Part shown: positions 27,168 to 35,370 of the stretch, piece after piece
Position numbering within the stretch: position 1 is the first letter of the stretch
Layout: each line of letters begins with the position of its first letter
NCBI GenBank assembly: GCA_964415365.1
Contig: CAYPYW010000008.1
Span: 1 to 64,000 of the forward strand
Direction: 5' to 3'
DNA: 64,000 nt
From: Hydromicrobium sp964415365
Lineage (GTDB): Bacteria > Actinomycetota > Humimicrobiia > Humimicrobiales > Humimicrobiaceae
Notes under the pieces: model-generated
The model's database searches: none
What the model was told of the DNA's origin: nothing
What the model saw: the letters and a program-made list of their open reading frames with translations, nothing else
Program-made: the position numbers and the translations under genes

Positions 27168-27325
27168 AAGAAAAGGTAAAACTTCCTGGCTGTTTTTTGC
27201 ATTCCAAGAAGAATCTCTAGACAAACTGCCTGATATAAAAAGACTAAAACCTTAAGAATAATCATTAGCAATATTCTTATGAATTTTGAATATTTTTATT
27301 CTTTACTGTTAGAAAGGGAAGTAAA

Positions 27326-28384
27326 GTGGAGAAATTGAAAGAGATAGTAAGAAAGATAAAGAAGCCAGATCCAAGTTTAATTGGACAAGCACAGATCAGA
27401 CTTGATAATCTTACCAAGCCCCAGGGAAGTCTCGGAAGATTGGAAGAACTGGCAAAGCAGATCGTATGTATTACCGGGAATCTAAATCCCAGGATAAAAA
27501 AGAAAGCTGTAATTGTAATGGCCGCTGACCACGGCGTTGTAGAAGAAGGTATAAGTGCTTATCCTGCAGAGGTTACCTCTCAGATGGTTTATAATTTTCT
27601 AAAAGGCGGTGCAGCAATTAATGTCCTGGCAAGACATATTGGTGCAGAGATATTGGTGGTTGATATGGGAGTTGCTGCTGACTTTGAAGAACATCAAATG
27701 CTGATGAGAAGCAAGATTGGTTATGGTACAAAAAATATGGCAAAGGGTCCTGCAATGACGGAAGCCCAGGCGGTAAGATCGATAGAAGAAGGTATCGGGA
27801 TTGCAGAGGAAATGGTAAAAAAAGGTTGTGATATTATAGCCACCGGAGAAATGGGAATTGGAAATACTACTGCAAGTAGTGCTATCGCATCGGTAATCTG
27901 CAGGACTGATATAGAATCTGTTACCGGTTATGGTACGGGCATTAATGATGGGTGTCTTAAAAATAAAATCAATGTTATAAAAAAAGCTATTTCAGTAAAT
28001 AAACCCAATGCAGGAGATGGCATCAATGTACTCTCGAAGGTTGGGGGGTTTGAAATAGGAGGAATTGCAGGAATTATTTTAGGTTGTGCAGCTAACAGGA
28101 TTCCTGTGGTAATTGACGGCTTTATCTCTGGTGCAGGAGCACTTATTGCGTCAGTTATTGCACCTGATTCAACAAATTATATGATTGCATCGCACTGCTC
28201 ATCAGAAAGAGGTCACAGTATTGTTCTTAACAGGCTTGACCTTAAGCCGCTTTTTGATTTTGATATGCGCCTTGGTGAGGGGACTGGAGCAGCAATAGGA
28301 ATAAGTATCGTGGAAGCCTCTGTAAAGATATTAAATGAAATGGCTACATTCAGCCAGGCAAAAGTATCCGGAAGAAATAAATAA
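27326..28384 (+). CDS. cobT: CobT, nicotinate-nucleotide:DMB phosphoribosyltransferase
   Basis: 352 residues, GTG start after GAAAGGGAAG. It makes alpha-ribazole phosphate, the lower-ligand nucleotide of cobalamin. Visible motifs are LTKPQGSLGRLEELA near the N-terminus, ADHGVVEEGISAYP, GEMGIGNTT and the catalytic glutamate region RLGEGTGAAI near the C-terminus. It is separated from the riboswitch-controlled corrinoid operon by about 3.4 kb and three unrelated genes. No cobalamin riboswitch is visible just upstream. Confidence 0.95.
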   Translation: MEKLKEIVRKIKKPDPSLIGQAQIRLDNLTKPQGSLGRLEELAKQIVCITGNLNPRIKKKAVIVMAADHGVVEEGISAYPAEVTSQMVYNFLKGGAAINVLARHIGAEILVVDMGVAADFEEHQMLMRSKIGYGTKNMAKGPAMTEAQAVRSIEEGIGIAEEMVKKGCDIIATGEMGIGNTTASSAIASVICRTDIESVTGYGTGINDGCLKNKINVIKKAISVNKPNAGDGINVLSKVGGFEIGGIAGIILGCAANRIPVVIDGFISGAGALIASVIAPDSTNYMIASHCSSERGHSIVLNRLDLKPLFDFDMRLGEGTGAAIGISIVEASVKILNEMATFSQAKVSGRNK

Positions 28385-28612
28385 AGTGTCCACTGGTAAG
28401 AAACACTTTTTAGAATTATTGTCGCCTGTGTACCTGGAAAAAAATAAATAAACTCATGCTAAGGAAAATTTGTGTATAGAAGATTGTATAACTAAACTTC
28501 TTGAAAAGAATCCTCCAGAGAGTTAGAATATCACAGTATTACCCGGTAACCTTATATTCATATATTCTATATTTATAGAACAATATTGGCAAATTCGAAG
28601 AGGGGATTGTAA

Positions 28613-29854
28613 GTGGAGTGGAATTTTGAATTCAATGCAGTACTGGCTGTAGGTATAATTGTAATAATTGGTCTTTTCGGTGGTTTCGCTGCAAGAAAAC
28701 TTAGATTTCCTACTATTAGTGGCTATATCATTATAGGAATTATTATAAGCCTTTCCCATGTTATTCCTAGAGAATTAATTGAAGGCGGACTGGATATAAT
28801 CACAGATATTAGTTTGGGAATCATTGGCTATCTTGTAGGTGGAGGTCTTTACTTAAAGAAGTTAAAAAAATTTGGGAAAAATATTGCTACAATTACTCCT
28901 TTCGAAGCTATAGGGGCATGGGCATTTGTAACTGTATCAGTGTTATTTCTTGGCCCTTTTATCATTAAGACCGGCGTTGGTAATACCGGCTCTTTCTATA
29001 GTTATTTACCAATGGCTATCGTTCTTGGTGCTATATCTTGTGCTACCGCTCCTGCTGCAACTCTGGCGGTGGTAAGAGAATATAAGGCGATGGGGCCTTT
29101 TACAACTACACTACTGGCTATAATCGTCCTGGATGACGCTGTCGCTGTTATAGCTTATGCTATTGGTTCAAATGTTGCAGGTTCTTTAATTACTGGCTTT
29201 CAGAATATTTCCTGGTATAAAATGTTAGCGGTTCCTGTTATAGATATCCTGGGTTCAATAATTTTAGGAGCAGTAATTGGATTTAGTTTGTCTTATATAG
29301 GCCGGTTTATAAGAAGGAAGCAACAGCTTCTTGCTTTAGTAGCAGGTGCAATTTTTATATGTGTTGGAGCATCCAAGGCGCTGGGATTGTCAAGTATTTT
29401 AACTAATATGACAATGGGGTTTGTTGTAGTTAATAAGATGGAAGATAATGAAGATATGTTTGTAGTCATAAATAATATGGAGGTTGTTATCTTTGCAATG
29501 TTTTTTACCCTTGCCGGGGCACATTTTGATCTTGGTGTGATAAAGACAGCAGGAATACTGGCTGTAGTAATAACTTTCGCCAGGTTTCTAGGCAAATTTG
29601 TTGGAGTTAGATTAGGAGGAGCTATCTCTCATGCCCCTCCTGAAGTTAGTAAGTATCTAGGTTTTGGATTGTTTCCAATAGCGGGTGTAACTATCGGTCT
29701 TGCTATGTTATTAAAGGAATATCAGGCTTTTTCAAATGTCTCAGATATAATGATAAATGCTATTCTGGCATCTGTTATTATAAATGAAATAATTGCACCT
29801 CCTTTAACAAAATATGCAATTTTTAAAGTTAGTGAAGCTGGCAAGAAAGATTGA
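28613..29854 (+). CDS. Cation/proton antiporter (CPA2, Kef/NapA-like)
   Basis: 413 residues with about twelve membrane helices, GTG start after AGGGGAT. It has the CPA fold: RKLRFPTISGYIIIG near the start and a helix 5/6 region with the paired acidic residues IVLDDAVAV (about 185), the ion/proton site of electrogenic antiporters. There is no C-terminal RCK/TrkA-N domain. It probably exchanges Na+ or K+ for H+. The CBS-domain gene 76 bases downstream may be a regulator, which is inference. Confidence 0.87.
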   Translation: MEWNFEFNAVLAVGIIVIIGLFGGFAARKLRFPTISGYIIIGIIISLSHVIPRELIEGGLDIITDISLGIIGYLVGGGLYLKKLKKFGKNIATITPFEAIGAWAFVTVSVLFLGPFIIKTGVGNTGSFYSYLPMAIVLGAISCATAPAATLAVVREYKAMGPFTTTLLAIIVLDDAVAVIAYAIGSNVAGSLITGFQNISWYKMLAVPVIDILGSIILGAVIGFSLSYIGRFIRRKQQLLALVAGAIFICVGASKALGLSSILTNMTMGFVVVNKMEDNEDMFVVINNMEVVIFAMFFTLAGAHFDLGVIKTAGILAVVITFARFLGKFVGVRLGGAISHAPPEVSKYLGFGLFPIAGVTIGLAMLLKEYQAFSNVSDIMINAILASVIINEIIAPPLTKYAIFKVSEAGKKD

Positions 29855-29930
29855 AATCAAAATTAAGATAGTTTGTTGTTTAACTTGTGATTAAGTATTT
29901 TTAGTTAATTAAAAAGTTAAGGAGAAAAAA

Positions 29931-30392
29931 ATGGCTGAATTACTTGCTAAAGATATAATGATAAAAAAAGTTATTACAATAAGTAAGGATGCTACAGTAG
30001 CGGAATTGGTTAAGTTGCTTATAAAACATAAAATAAGCGGTGTTCCTATAGTCAATGAAGAAAAAGAATTATTAGGAATAGTCAGTGAAGCTGACATAAT
30101 AGTTAAAGTATCCAATCTTCCTTTTCCGATATCTTTTAGTTTTGCTTTTCTTGATAGTTATGAGAGCTATACAAAAAGTACAAATGAATATTTGAAAACC
30201 CGGGTTGAAGAGATTATGTCGAGGAATGTGAAAACAGCCAGGGAAAATATGCCGATAAGCAAAGTTGTGAATATAATGATAAATAATAACATTAATAGAA
30301 TTCCTGTACTGGATGATAATAATAAATTATCGGGGATAATTACAAGAGCTGATATTATGAAATCTATGATAAACAAGAATGGTAAAAAATAG
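29931..30392 (+). CDS. Tandem CBS-domain protein
   Basis: 153 residues made only of two CBS motifs (about 5-60 and 92-150). Both end in the usual GIVSEADI / GIITRADIM adenosyl-binding pattern, with a linker insert (FPISFSFAFLDSYESYT) between them. There is a good AAGGAG ribosome site. Such stand-alone Bateman modules bind AMP, ATP or c-di-AMP and regulate partners; the antiporter immediately upstream is a plausible partner. Confidence 0.88.
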   Translation: MAELLAKDIMIKKVITISKDATVAELVKLLIKHKISGVPIVNEEKELLGIVSEADIIVKVSNLPFPISFSFAFLDSYESYTKSTNEYLKTRVEEIMSRNVKTARENMPISKVVNIMINNNINRIPVLDDNNKLSGIITRADIMKSMINKNGKK

Positions 30393-30476
30393 AAATGATT
30401 GCCGTTTTTAATATTTGTACTTTTGAAATGACTGCCCTTTATGAAATTTAAAGATAAGATCCAAAGATATTAATTT

Positions 30477-31457
30477 ATGGAAGTTGTTACTGGTTCAGCA
30501 GGTTATATTGGCAATGTACTTGCCAGGGAATTGCTCTGGAGAGGTAAAGAAGTTAGAGCTTTAGTACGTCCCACTTCTGATATTTCTTCACTGGAGGGTT
30601 TAAGTGTCGAAAAGGTTATCGGAGATATTAATAACCTGGACTCTCTTATAGATGCTTTTAAAGAAGCAGATGTCGTATATCATGTGGCTGGTATAGTTTC
30701 GATAATGCCAGGCGATCGGGCATTGATACATAATGTTAATCTTGAGGGAACCAGGAATGTCATAGCTGCATGTATTAAATGTGATGTAAAGCGATTGGTG
30801 TATACAAGCAGTATACATGCGTTAAAGGAACCACCTATCGGAACAGTTATTGATGAAGACATGCCTTTTGATCCATATACAAGAAGAGGCGAATATGACC
30901 GGTCAAAAGCTCTTGCCAGTTTGGAAGTAATAGAAGCAGCCAGGGATGGTCTGGATTCAGTAGTAGTATGTCCAACAGGTGTTGTGGGGCCATATGATTT
31001 TAGGGGGTCTTTGCTGACACAGACATTTATCGACTTTGCCAGAAGTAAAATGAAAATAATCATAGATGGTGCTTATGATTTTGTTGATGTCCGTGATGTA
31101 GCTGCAGGCCATATTTTAGCGGCGGAAAAGGGGAAGACCGGTCAGTATTATATATTGTCGGGGCAGAGAATGACCCTGAATAAGATATTCTCCGTGTTGG
31201 AAGAAATCACCGGAGTTAAAGCTCCGAAATACAAGGTGCCTTTCTGGCTGGCAAAGATGGCCGGAATTTTTACCCCTCTCTATTATAAATTAGCAAATAA
31301 AACTCCGCGTTTTACCAATTATTCCATTAATACTCTTTGTAGTAACTCATATATCAGCCATGAAAAAGCTGGCAGGGAATTAGGATATAAAGCCAGATCC
31401 ATAAAAGAATCGGTTGAGGATACACTTAAATGGCTCTACGAAAATAAAATGTTGTAA
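30477..31457 (+). CDS. NAD(P)-dependent epimerase/dehydratase (extended SDR)
   Basis: 326 residues. It has an N-terminal Rossmann motif GSAGYIGNVLA, an acidic switch at GDINNLDSL, YHVAGIVS, catalytic Ser in VYTSSIHAL and the YxxxK pair YDRSKALA, then the substrate-side VVCPTGVVGPYD. It resembles dihydroflavonol-4-reductase-like or hopanoid-associated sugar epimerases. Substrate is unknown. No Shine-Dalgarno is seen before the ATG. Confidence 0.88.
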   Translation: MEVVTGSAGYIGNVLARELLWRGKEVRALVRPTSDISSLEGLSVEKVIGDINNLDSLIDAFKEADVVYHVAGIVSIMPGDRALIHNVNLEGTRNVIAACIKCDVKRLVYTSSIHALKEPPIGTVIDEDMPFDPYTRRGEYDRSKALASLEVIEAARDGLDSVVVCPTGVVGPYDFRGSLLTQTFIDFARSKMKIIIDGAYDFVDVRDVAAGHILAAEKGKTGQYYILSGQRMTLNKIFSVLEEITGVKAPKYKVPFWLAKMAGIFTPLYYKLANKTPRFTNYSINTLCSNSYISHEKAGRELGYKARSIKESVEDTLKWLYENKML

Positions 31458-31530
31458 TTAACTTGCTTTTCTTTTTTTATATAGTAATATTTAAAAAAAG
31501 AAAAAAATGTTCTTTCAAATTAAATAGTAA

Positions 31531-31705
31531 GCTATACGGTTAATAATAATGTTAAAAAGGGAATCCAGTTCAAATCTGGAGCGGTCCCGCCACTGTGATA
31601 GGGTGTGTGCTCTCTAATTAAGCCACTGGCAGAAAATGCTGGGAAGGCAGAGAGTAAAGTCCTTTAAGCCAGGAAACCTTTAGATATTAAGTTATCTCTC
31701 TTCGG
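31531..31705 (+). ncRNA. Cobalamin riboswitch (AdoCbl type)
   Basis: The conserved core is plain: the GGGAA segment (about 31559-31563), the GCGGTCCCGCCACTGTGA block (31580-31598), GCCACTGG (31622-31629), GGGAAGGC (31641-31648) and the B12 box AAGTCCTTTAAGCCAGGA (31657-31673). A U/A-rich P1 closes near 31535-31550 with 31682-31695. It lies in the 343-base gap before btuF and ends in an expression platform with an intrinsic terminator, so it should switch off the corrinoid operon when cobalamin is plentiful. Bases 31458-31530 show nothing else. Confidence 0.95.
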
Positions 31706-31734
31706 TAGAAAGAGGATGATTTTTCATTTGTTAG

Positions 31735-31770
31735 AAAAACTCTCATCCGAAGAAGGGTGGGAGTTTTTTT
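31735..31770 (+). terminator. Intrinsic terminator of the riboswitch expression platform
   Basis: The 5' arm 31735-31748 pairs with the 3' arm 31755-31768 around a GAAGAA loop, followed by a T-run to 31770. A competing pairing is possible: TCTTCGG (31699-31705) is complementary to CCGAAGA (31747-31753) at the top of the terminator stem and could act as an antiterminator when ligand is absent. Confidence 0.85.
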
Positions 31771-31800
31771 ATTTATAACAAAAGGATTAAAGGAGAGAAA

Positions 31801-32766
31801 ATGGTAAAAAAAGTTATGGGAGCTATCGCAGTAATTCTGGTCACATTACTGGTGGCGATTCCGGCGTTTCTTACTGGATGCAAGGATACAGCTGAAGTAA
31901 AGACGCAGGAGGCGGCTGTAAATGTGATGGATGGTGAAGGGAATACAATTGAATTAGCTTCATCTGCGAAAAAAGTCGTAGTTCTTGCGCCCAGTGTACT
32001 GGAAATAATAGATGGTTTGGGGGCTATGGATCTTGTGGTTGAAGTTGGTAGTTATAGTGTAGGTACTAATGAACCACTGGCTGAAGGATTTGAAGGTGTA
32101 GGGGATAATGAAAGTTTGAATGTAGAAAGAATAGCTGAACTTGATCCTGATATTCTAATTACCTTAACCGGTGGCCCTGATGATGATTATCAAAGAATAG
32201 AGGAAATTGGAATTGAAATTTACAGGGTTATCGATATCAAAGGTATTGAGGGTGTTTATGAAGAAATAGGTAATATAAGTAAATTGCTGGGATTGGAGGA
32301 TGAGGGGGAGAAACTTATAGGAGAACTCAAAGCCGGAGTTAATGAAATATATGATCAAGTTAAAGATTTAAATGACGAAGATAAACCAAGAGTTTTCTAT
32401 GAAGTATGGTATGATCCCTTGATGAGTGCAGGAGCAGATACCTTTATCAATGATTTAATTGAAAAATCAGGGGGAATAAATATAGTAGCGGAAGATAATC
32501 TAACCGGGTGGCCCGAATATAGTGTAGAAACTTTAATAGAAAAAAATCCGGATATTATAATTGCTCCTATGAGTTTAGCAGCAGATCCCTCTGTGATAGT
32601 AGGGGATGAGAGGTTCTCAAGTATAGCTGCAGTAACTGAAGGCAGGGTTTATGTTATTCCGGATAACCCAATTTCCCGTCCCAACCAGAATTTGATTAAG
32701 GCGCTTCAGATGTTGTCAAAAGCAATTCATCCTGAAATTTTCGGAGAATTTGAAATAATAGAGTAA
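31801..32766 (+). CDS. btuF: BtuF-like corrinoid-binding lipoprotein
   Basis: 321 residues. A signal peptide ends FLTGC (Cys27), giving a lipid-anchored substrate-binding protein of the cluster A-II (BtuF/FhuD) fold: two lobes joined by a long helix (about 130-165). Visible phrases are SVLEIIDGLGAMDLVVEVG and RIAELDPDILIT. It is the first gene behind the cobalamin riboswitch and in an operon with btuC and btuD, so corrinoid is the likely ligand. AGGAGAG precedes the ATG. Confidence 0.9.
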   Translation: MVKKVMGAIAVILVTLLVAIPAFLTGCKDTAEVKTQEAAVNVMDGEGNTIELASSAKKVVVLAPSVLEIIDGLGAMDLVVEVGSYSVGTNEPLAEGFEGVGDNESLNVERIAELDPDILITLTGGPDDDYQRIEEIGIEIYRVIDIKGIEGVYEEIGNISKLLGLEDEGEKLIGELKAGVNEIYDQVKDLNDEDKPRVFYEVWYDPLMSAGADTFINDLIEKSGGINIVAEDNLTGWPEYSVETLIEKNPDIIIAPMSLAADPSVIVGDERFSSIAAVTEGRVYVIPDNPISRPNQNLIKALQMLSKAIHPEIFGEFEIIE

Positions 32767-32787
32767 AACAGGACAATCTACTGTAAA

Positions 32788-32833
32788 ATTTAGTATACTT
32801 ACTACTATCAAATTGGTAGTAAGTATACTAAAT
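32788..32833 (+). repeat. Perfect 18-bp inverted repeat between btuF and cobU
   Basis: The arms 32788-32805 and 32816-32833 are exactly complementary around a 10-base loop. Each arm contains the 8-base palindrome AGTATACT. No U-run follows, so it is not a standard terminator. It ends 6 bases before the cobU ribosome site. It may be an mRNA-stabilising or processing hairpin that uncouples btuF from the downstream genes, or a DNA operator. Confidence 0.75.
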
Positions 32834-32851
32834 CAAAAAGAGGAGTTTAAT

Positions 32852-33433
32852 TTGTCAAGAATATATTTTTTGCTTGGCGGAGCAAGAAGTGGAAAAAGCA
32901 CCTTTGGTGAGAAATTAGCACTTTCCCTTTCAAAGAGGGTTGCTTATCTTGCAACTGCTAAAATTACTGATGTAGAGATGGGGAAAAGAGTATTGCAGCA
33001 TAAGCAAAGGAGACCGGAAGGCTGGAAAACTTATGAATTTGAAGGCCAGCGGATTAAAAATGTGGATATTGATAATATATTTACGGATATTGAATTGGAA
33101 AAAATAGATACAATACTGATTGATTGCATTACCAATTTGCTTTTCAGGATTATTGACTGGTATGACCTGGGTGATAAAGAAATTGTTAGTGGCAAGATCG
33201 AAAAGAAAATTAAAGCTGAAGTTGAATCTTTTTTTAATAATTTTTTAGACAGGCTTAAGAAAAGTAATTTGAATGTAATAATAGTTTCCAATGAAATAGG
33301 GCTGGGAGTTGTACCAGCCTTTCCATTGGGGAGAGTTTTCAGGGATTTAATGGGGGTAGTAAATAGAGAGTTAGCGGAGATAGCAGATGAAGTGTATTTT
33401 TTTGTGGCAGGCTTAAAGCAAAGGTTAAAGTGA
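32852..33433 (+). CDS. cobU: CobU, adenosylcobinamide kinase / guanylyltransferase
   Basis: 193 residues from TTG 32852, chosen because GAGGAG lies 6 bases upstream and the family starts just before the P-loop; a longer frame from TTG 32813 runs through the inverted repeat. The P-loop is GGARSGKSTFGE. LATAKITDVEMGKRVLQHK and RRPEGWKTYE carry the usual nucleotide/His region, and NEIGLGVVP is diagnostic. It phosphorylates adenosylcobinamide and transfers GMP to it. cobS starts on the next base after its stop. Confidence 0.94.
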   Translation: MSRIYFLLGGARSGKSTFGEKLALSLSKRVAYLATAKITDVEMGKRVLQHKQRRPEGWKTYEFEGQRIKNVDIDNIFTDIELEKIDTILIDCITNLLFRIIDWYDLGDKEIVSGKIEKKIKAEVESFFNNFLDRLKKSNLNVIIVSNEIGLGVVPAFPLGRVFRDLMGVVNRELAEIADEVYFFVAGLKQRLK

Positions 33434-34297
33434 ATGGGTAAATTTATTAGTGCATTGGGTTTTCTTACTGTTATAAAAGTTTCTGGTAAATATAGGGCAA
33501 GAGAAGAATATCTGGCTGATTCATCTTTATATTTTCCAGTAGTTGGTTTGATTATTGGTTTTTTTATGGCTTTATTTTATTTTGTAATCGGTTATGTCTT
33601 GCCTGTATTTTTATCGATTATTTTAATGCTGATACTTGAGGTTTTTTTAACCGGCGGTGCACATCTTGATGGTCTGGGAGATATGTTTGATGGGACTTTT
33701 GCTGGTACAGTAGATAAGGAAGAAATTCTAAAAATTATGAAAAAAAGTGATATTGGCGTTTATGGTGTATTATCCATAATCTTTTTGTTGCTGCTGAAGG
33801 TATCTTTATTGTACTATTTTGCAGAGATCAGTCAGTCACATTTGCCTCTGTTTTTTCTTGCTATTATCTTTATGCCAGCTTTTGGTAGATGGAGTATGGT
33901 TTATATTATGGGAAGATATACGAATGTTCGTGGTGCTGCAAGTCTTACCAGAATCTTCACCGATAGCAAAAACAAGAGGAGGAATCTTTATATTTCGAGC
34001 ATATATATAGTTCTGGTATTTTTGATCTCCTCTGCTTTTTTAGAGTATTACTGCCTTAATGGGCAAGTTGCAGTTTTTTTCGTTAATCTTAAAGGTGTTT
34101 ATCTGATATTTTATATTGTAGTTAAAAGCTTGCTGGTTATAACTTTGTTGTTTGCACTTCTATACCTTATCGGCTGGATTTTTACCAGAAAAATCGGAGG
34201 GATAACCGGAGATATCGTAGGTGGGATTAGCGAGGTTATTGAAGTGATATTTTTGTTTATTATCTTTTTAGCTTCTATTTTTTATAAATTCTTATAA
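33434..34297 (+). CDS. cobS: CobS, cobalamin synthase
   Basis: 287 residues, polytopic membrane protein. The diagnostic GGAHLDGLGDMFDG (about 73-86) binds Mg and substrate. IMKKSDIGVYG and GRWSMVYIMGRY follow, and GGITGDIVGG lies near the C-terminus. It joins adenosylcobinamide-GDP with alpha-ribazole (phosphate), the last step of nucleotide-loop assembly. It directly abuts cobU and is 5 bases from btuC. Confidence 0.95.
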   Translation: MGKFISALGFLTVIKVSGKYRAREEYLADSSLYFPVVGLIIGFFMALFYFVIGYVLPVFLSIILMLILEVFLTGGAHLDGLGDMFDGTFAGTVDKEEILKIMKKSDIGVYGVLSIIFLLLLKVSLLYYFAEISQSHLPLFFLAIIFMPAFGRWSMVYIMGRYTNVRGAASLTRIFTDSKNKRRNLYISSIYIVLVFLISSAFLEYYCLNGQVAVFFVNLKGVYLIFYIVVKSLLVITLLFALLYLIGWIFTRKIGGITGDIVGGISEVIEVIFLFIIFLASIFYKFL

Positions 34298-34302
34298 TTA
34301 TT

Positions 34303-35346
34303 ATGGAGAGCGGGAGAAAGACATTAAAATATATCTTTGTACTGTTAATTATTCTTATATTTTTAATAATAGTTGCCTCGTCCATAGGTGCTGCCAGGAT
34401 TAGCCTGAAGGATACCAGCCTTATAATCTTGAGTTTTATACCGGGGATTAATCATTTTATAAATGCTGATCTTCTTGAATATCAAGATATTGTTATCATC
34501 TCTCAAATAAGGCTGCCTCGAATATTCCTGTCTATATTTGTTGGGATTGCACTTGCCAGTGCGGGGGTCATTTTTCAAGGATTATTCAGGAATCCTATGG
34601 CAGATCCTTTTGTAATCGGTGTTTCAGCAGGAGCTGCCTTTGGAGCAACCATTGGTCTTGTATTTATTACCGGTGTTGGTTTACTCGGTATATCTACAAC
34701 AACTATTTTTGCCCTGCTTGGAGCTGTGGGTACCACATTTCTAGTCTATAGTATTGCTAAAATTAGGGGAAAAGTATCAGTCATTACCCTGCTTCTATCT
34801 GGAATTGCTCTCAGTGCCATGTTAAGTGCAATGACTTATCTAATAATGATTTTTAGAGCTCATGATATGGCTAAAATAGTATTCTGGGTTATGGGGGGCT
34901 TTACTTCTGCTTCCTGGAATAACTTCTTTATCCTTGCCCCTGTGGTTACAGTATTGGTTATTGTTTCAGGATTTTTTATGAGAGATTTAAATATACTGTC
35001 CCTTGGAGATGAAAGAGCAGTTCAATTAGGAGTACAAACTGAAAGGATAAAGAAGATACTGCTGGTGATGGCTTCACTTATTGCCGCGGTGGCTGTGTCT
35101 ATGAGTGGAATTATTGGATTTGTGGGACTTGTAACTCCACATATTTTGAGATTAATTGTTGGGCCGGATCACAAAATATTATATCCTACGTCTGCTATTG
35201 CAGGGGGGATAGTCCTTCTTATATCGGATACTCTGGCAAGAACAGTACTCATACCCAGGGAAATACCTGTAGGGATTATAACCTCTATTATAGGAGTTCC
35301 CTTTTTTCTGTACTTGTTGGTGAAGTCAAGAAAAGAGGTTTTTTAA
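34303..35346 (+). CDS. btuC: BtuC-like corrinoid ABC permease (FecCD family)
   Basis: 347 residues with about ten helices. Typical FecCD phrases are RLPRIFLSIFVGIALASAG, GLFRNPMADPFVIGVSAGAA, and the cytoplasmic coupling segment SMSGIIGFVGLVTPHILR. It imports corrinoids together with BtuF and BtuD. Family members also carry iron-siderophores or heme; the riboswitch and cob neighbours point to corrinoid. Confidence 0.92.
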   Translation: MESGRKTLKYIFVLLIILIFLIIVASSIGAARISLKDTSLIILSFIPGINHFINADLLEYQDIVIISQIRLPRIFLSIFVGIALASAGVIFQGLFRNPMADPFVIGVSAGAAFGATIGLVFITGVGLLGISTTTIFALLGAVGTTFLVYSIAKIRGKVSVITLLLSGIALSAMLSAMTYLIMIFRAHDMAKIVFWVMGGFTSASWNNFFILAPVVTVLVIVSGFFMRDLNILSLGDERAVQLGVQTERIKKILLVMASLIAAVAVSMSGIIGFVGLVTPHILRLIVGPDHKILYPTSAIAGGIVLLISDTLARTVLIPREIPVGIITSIIGVPFFLYLLVKSRKEVF

Positions 35347-35370
35347 AATTTAATTTATATTTAATATGAG

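Noticed and set aside
32788..32833. Intrinsic terminator after btuF
   Set aside because: The stem is long but AT-rich, and no U-run follows on the coding strand; downstream operon genes have no evident promoter.
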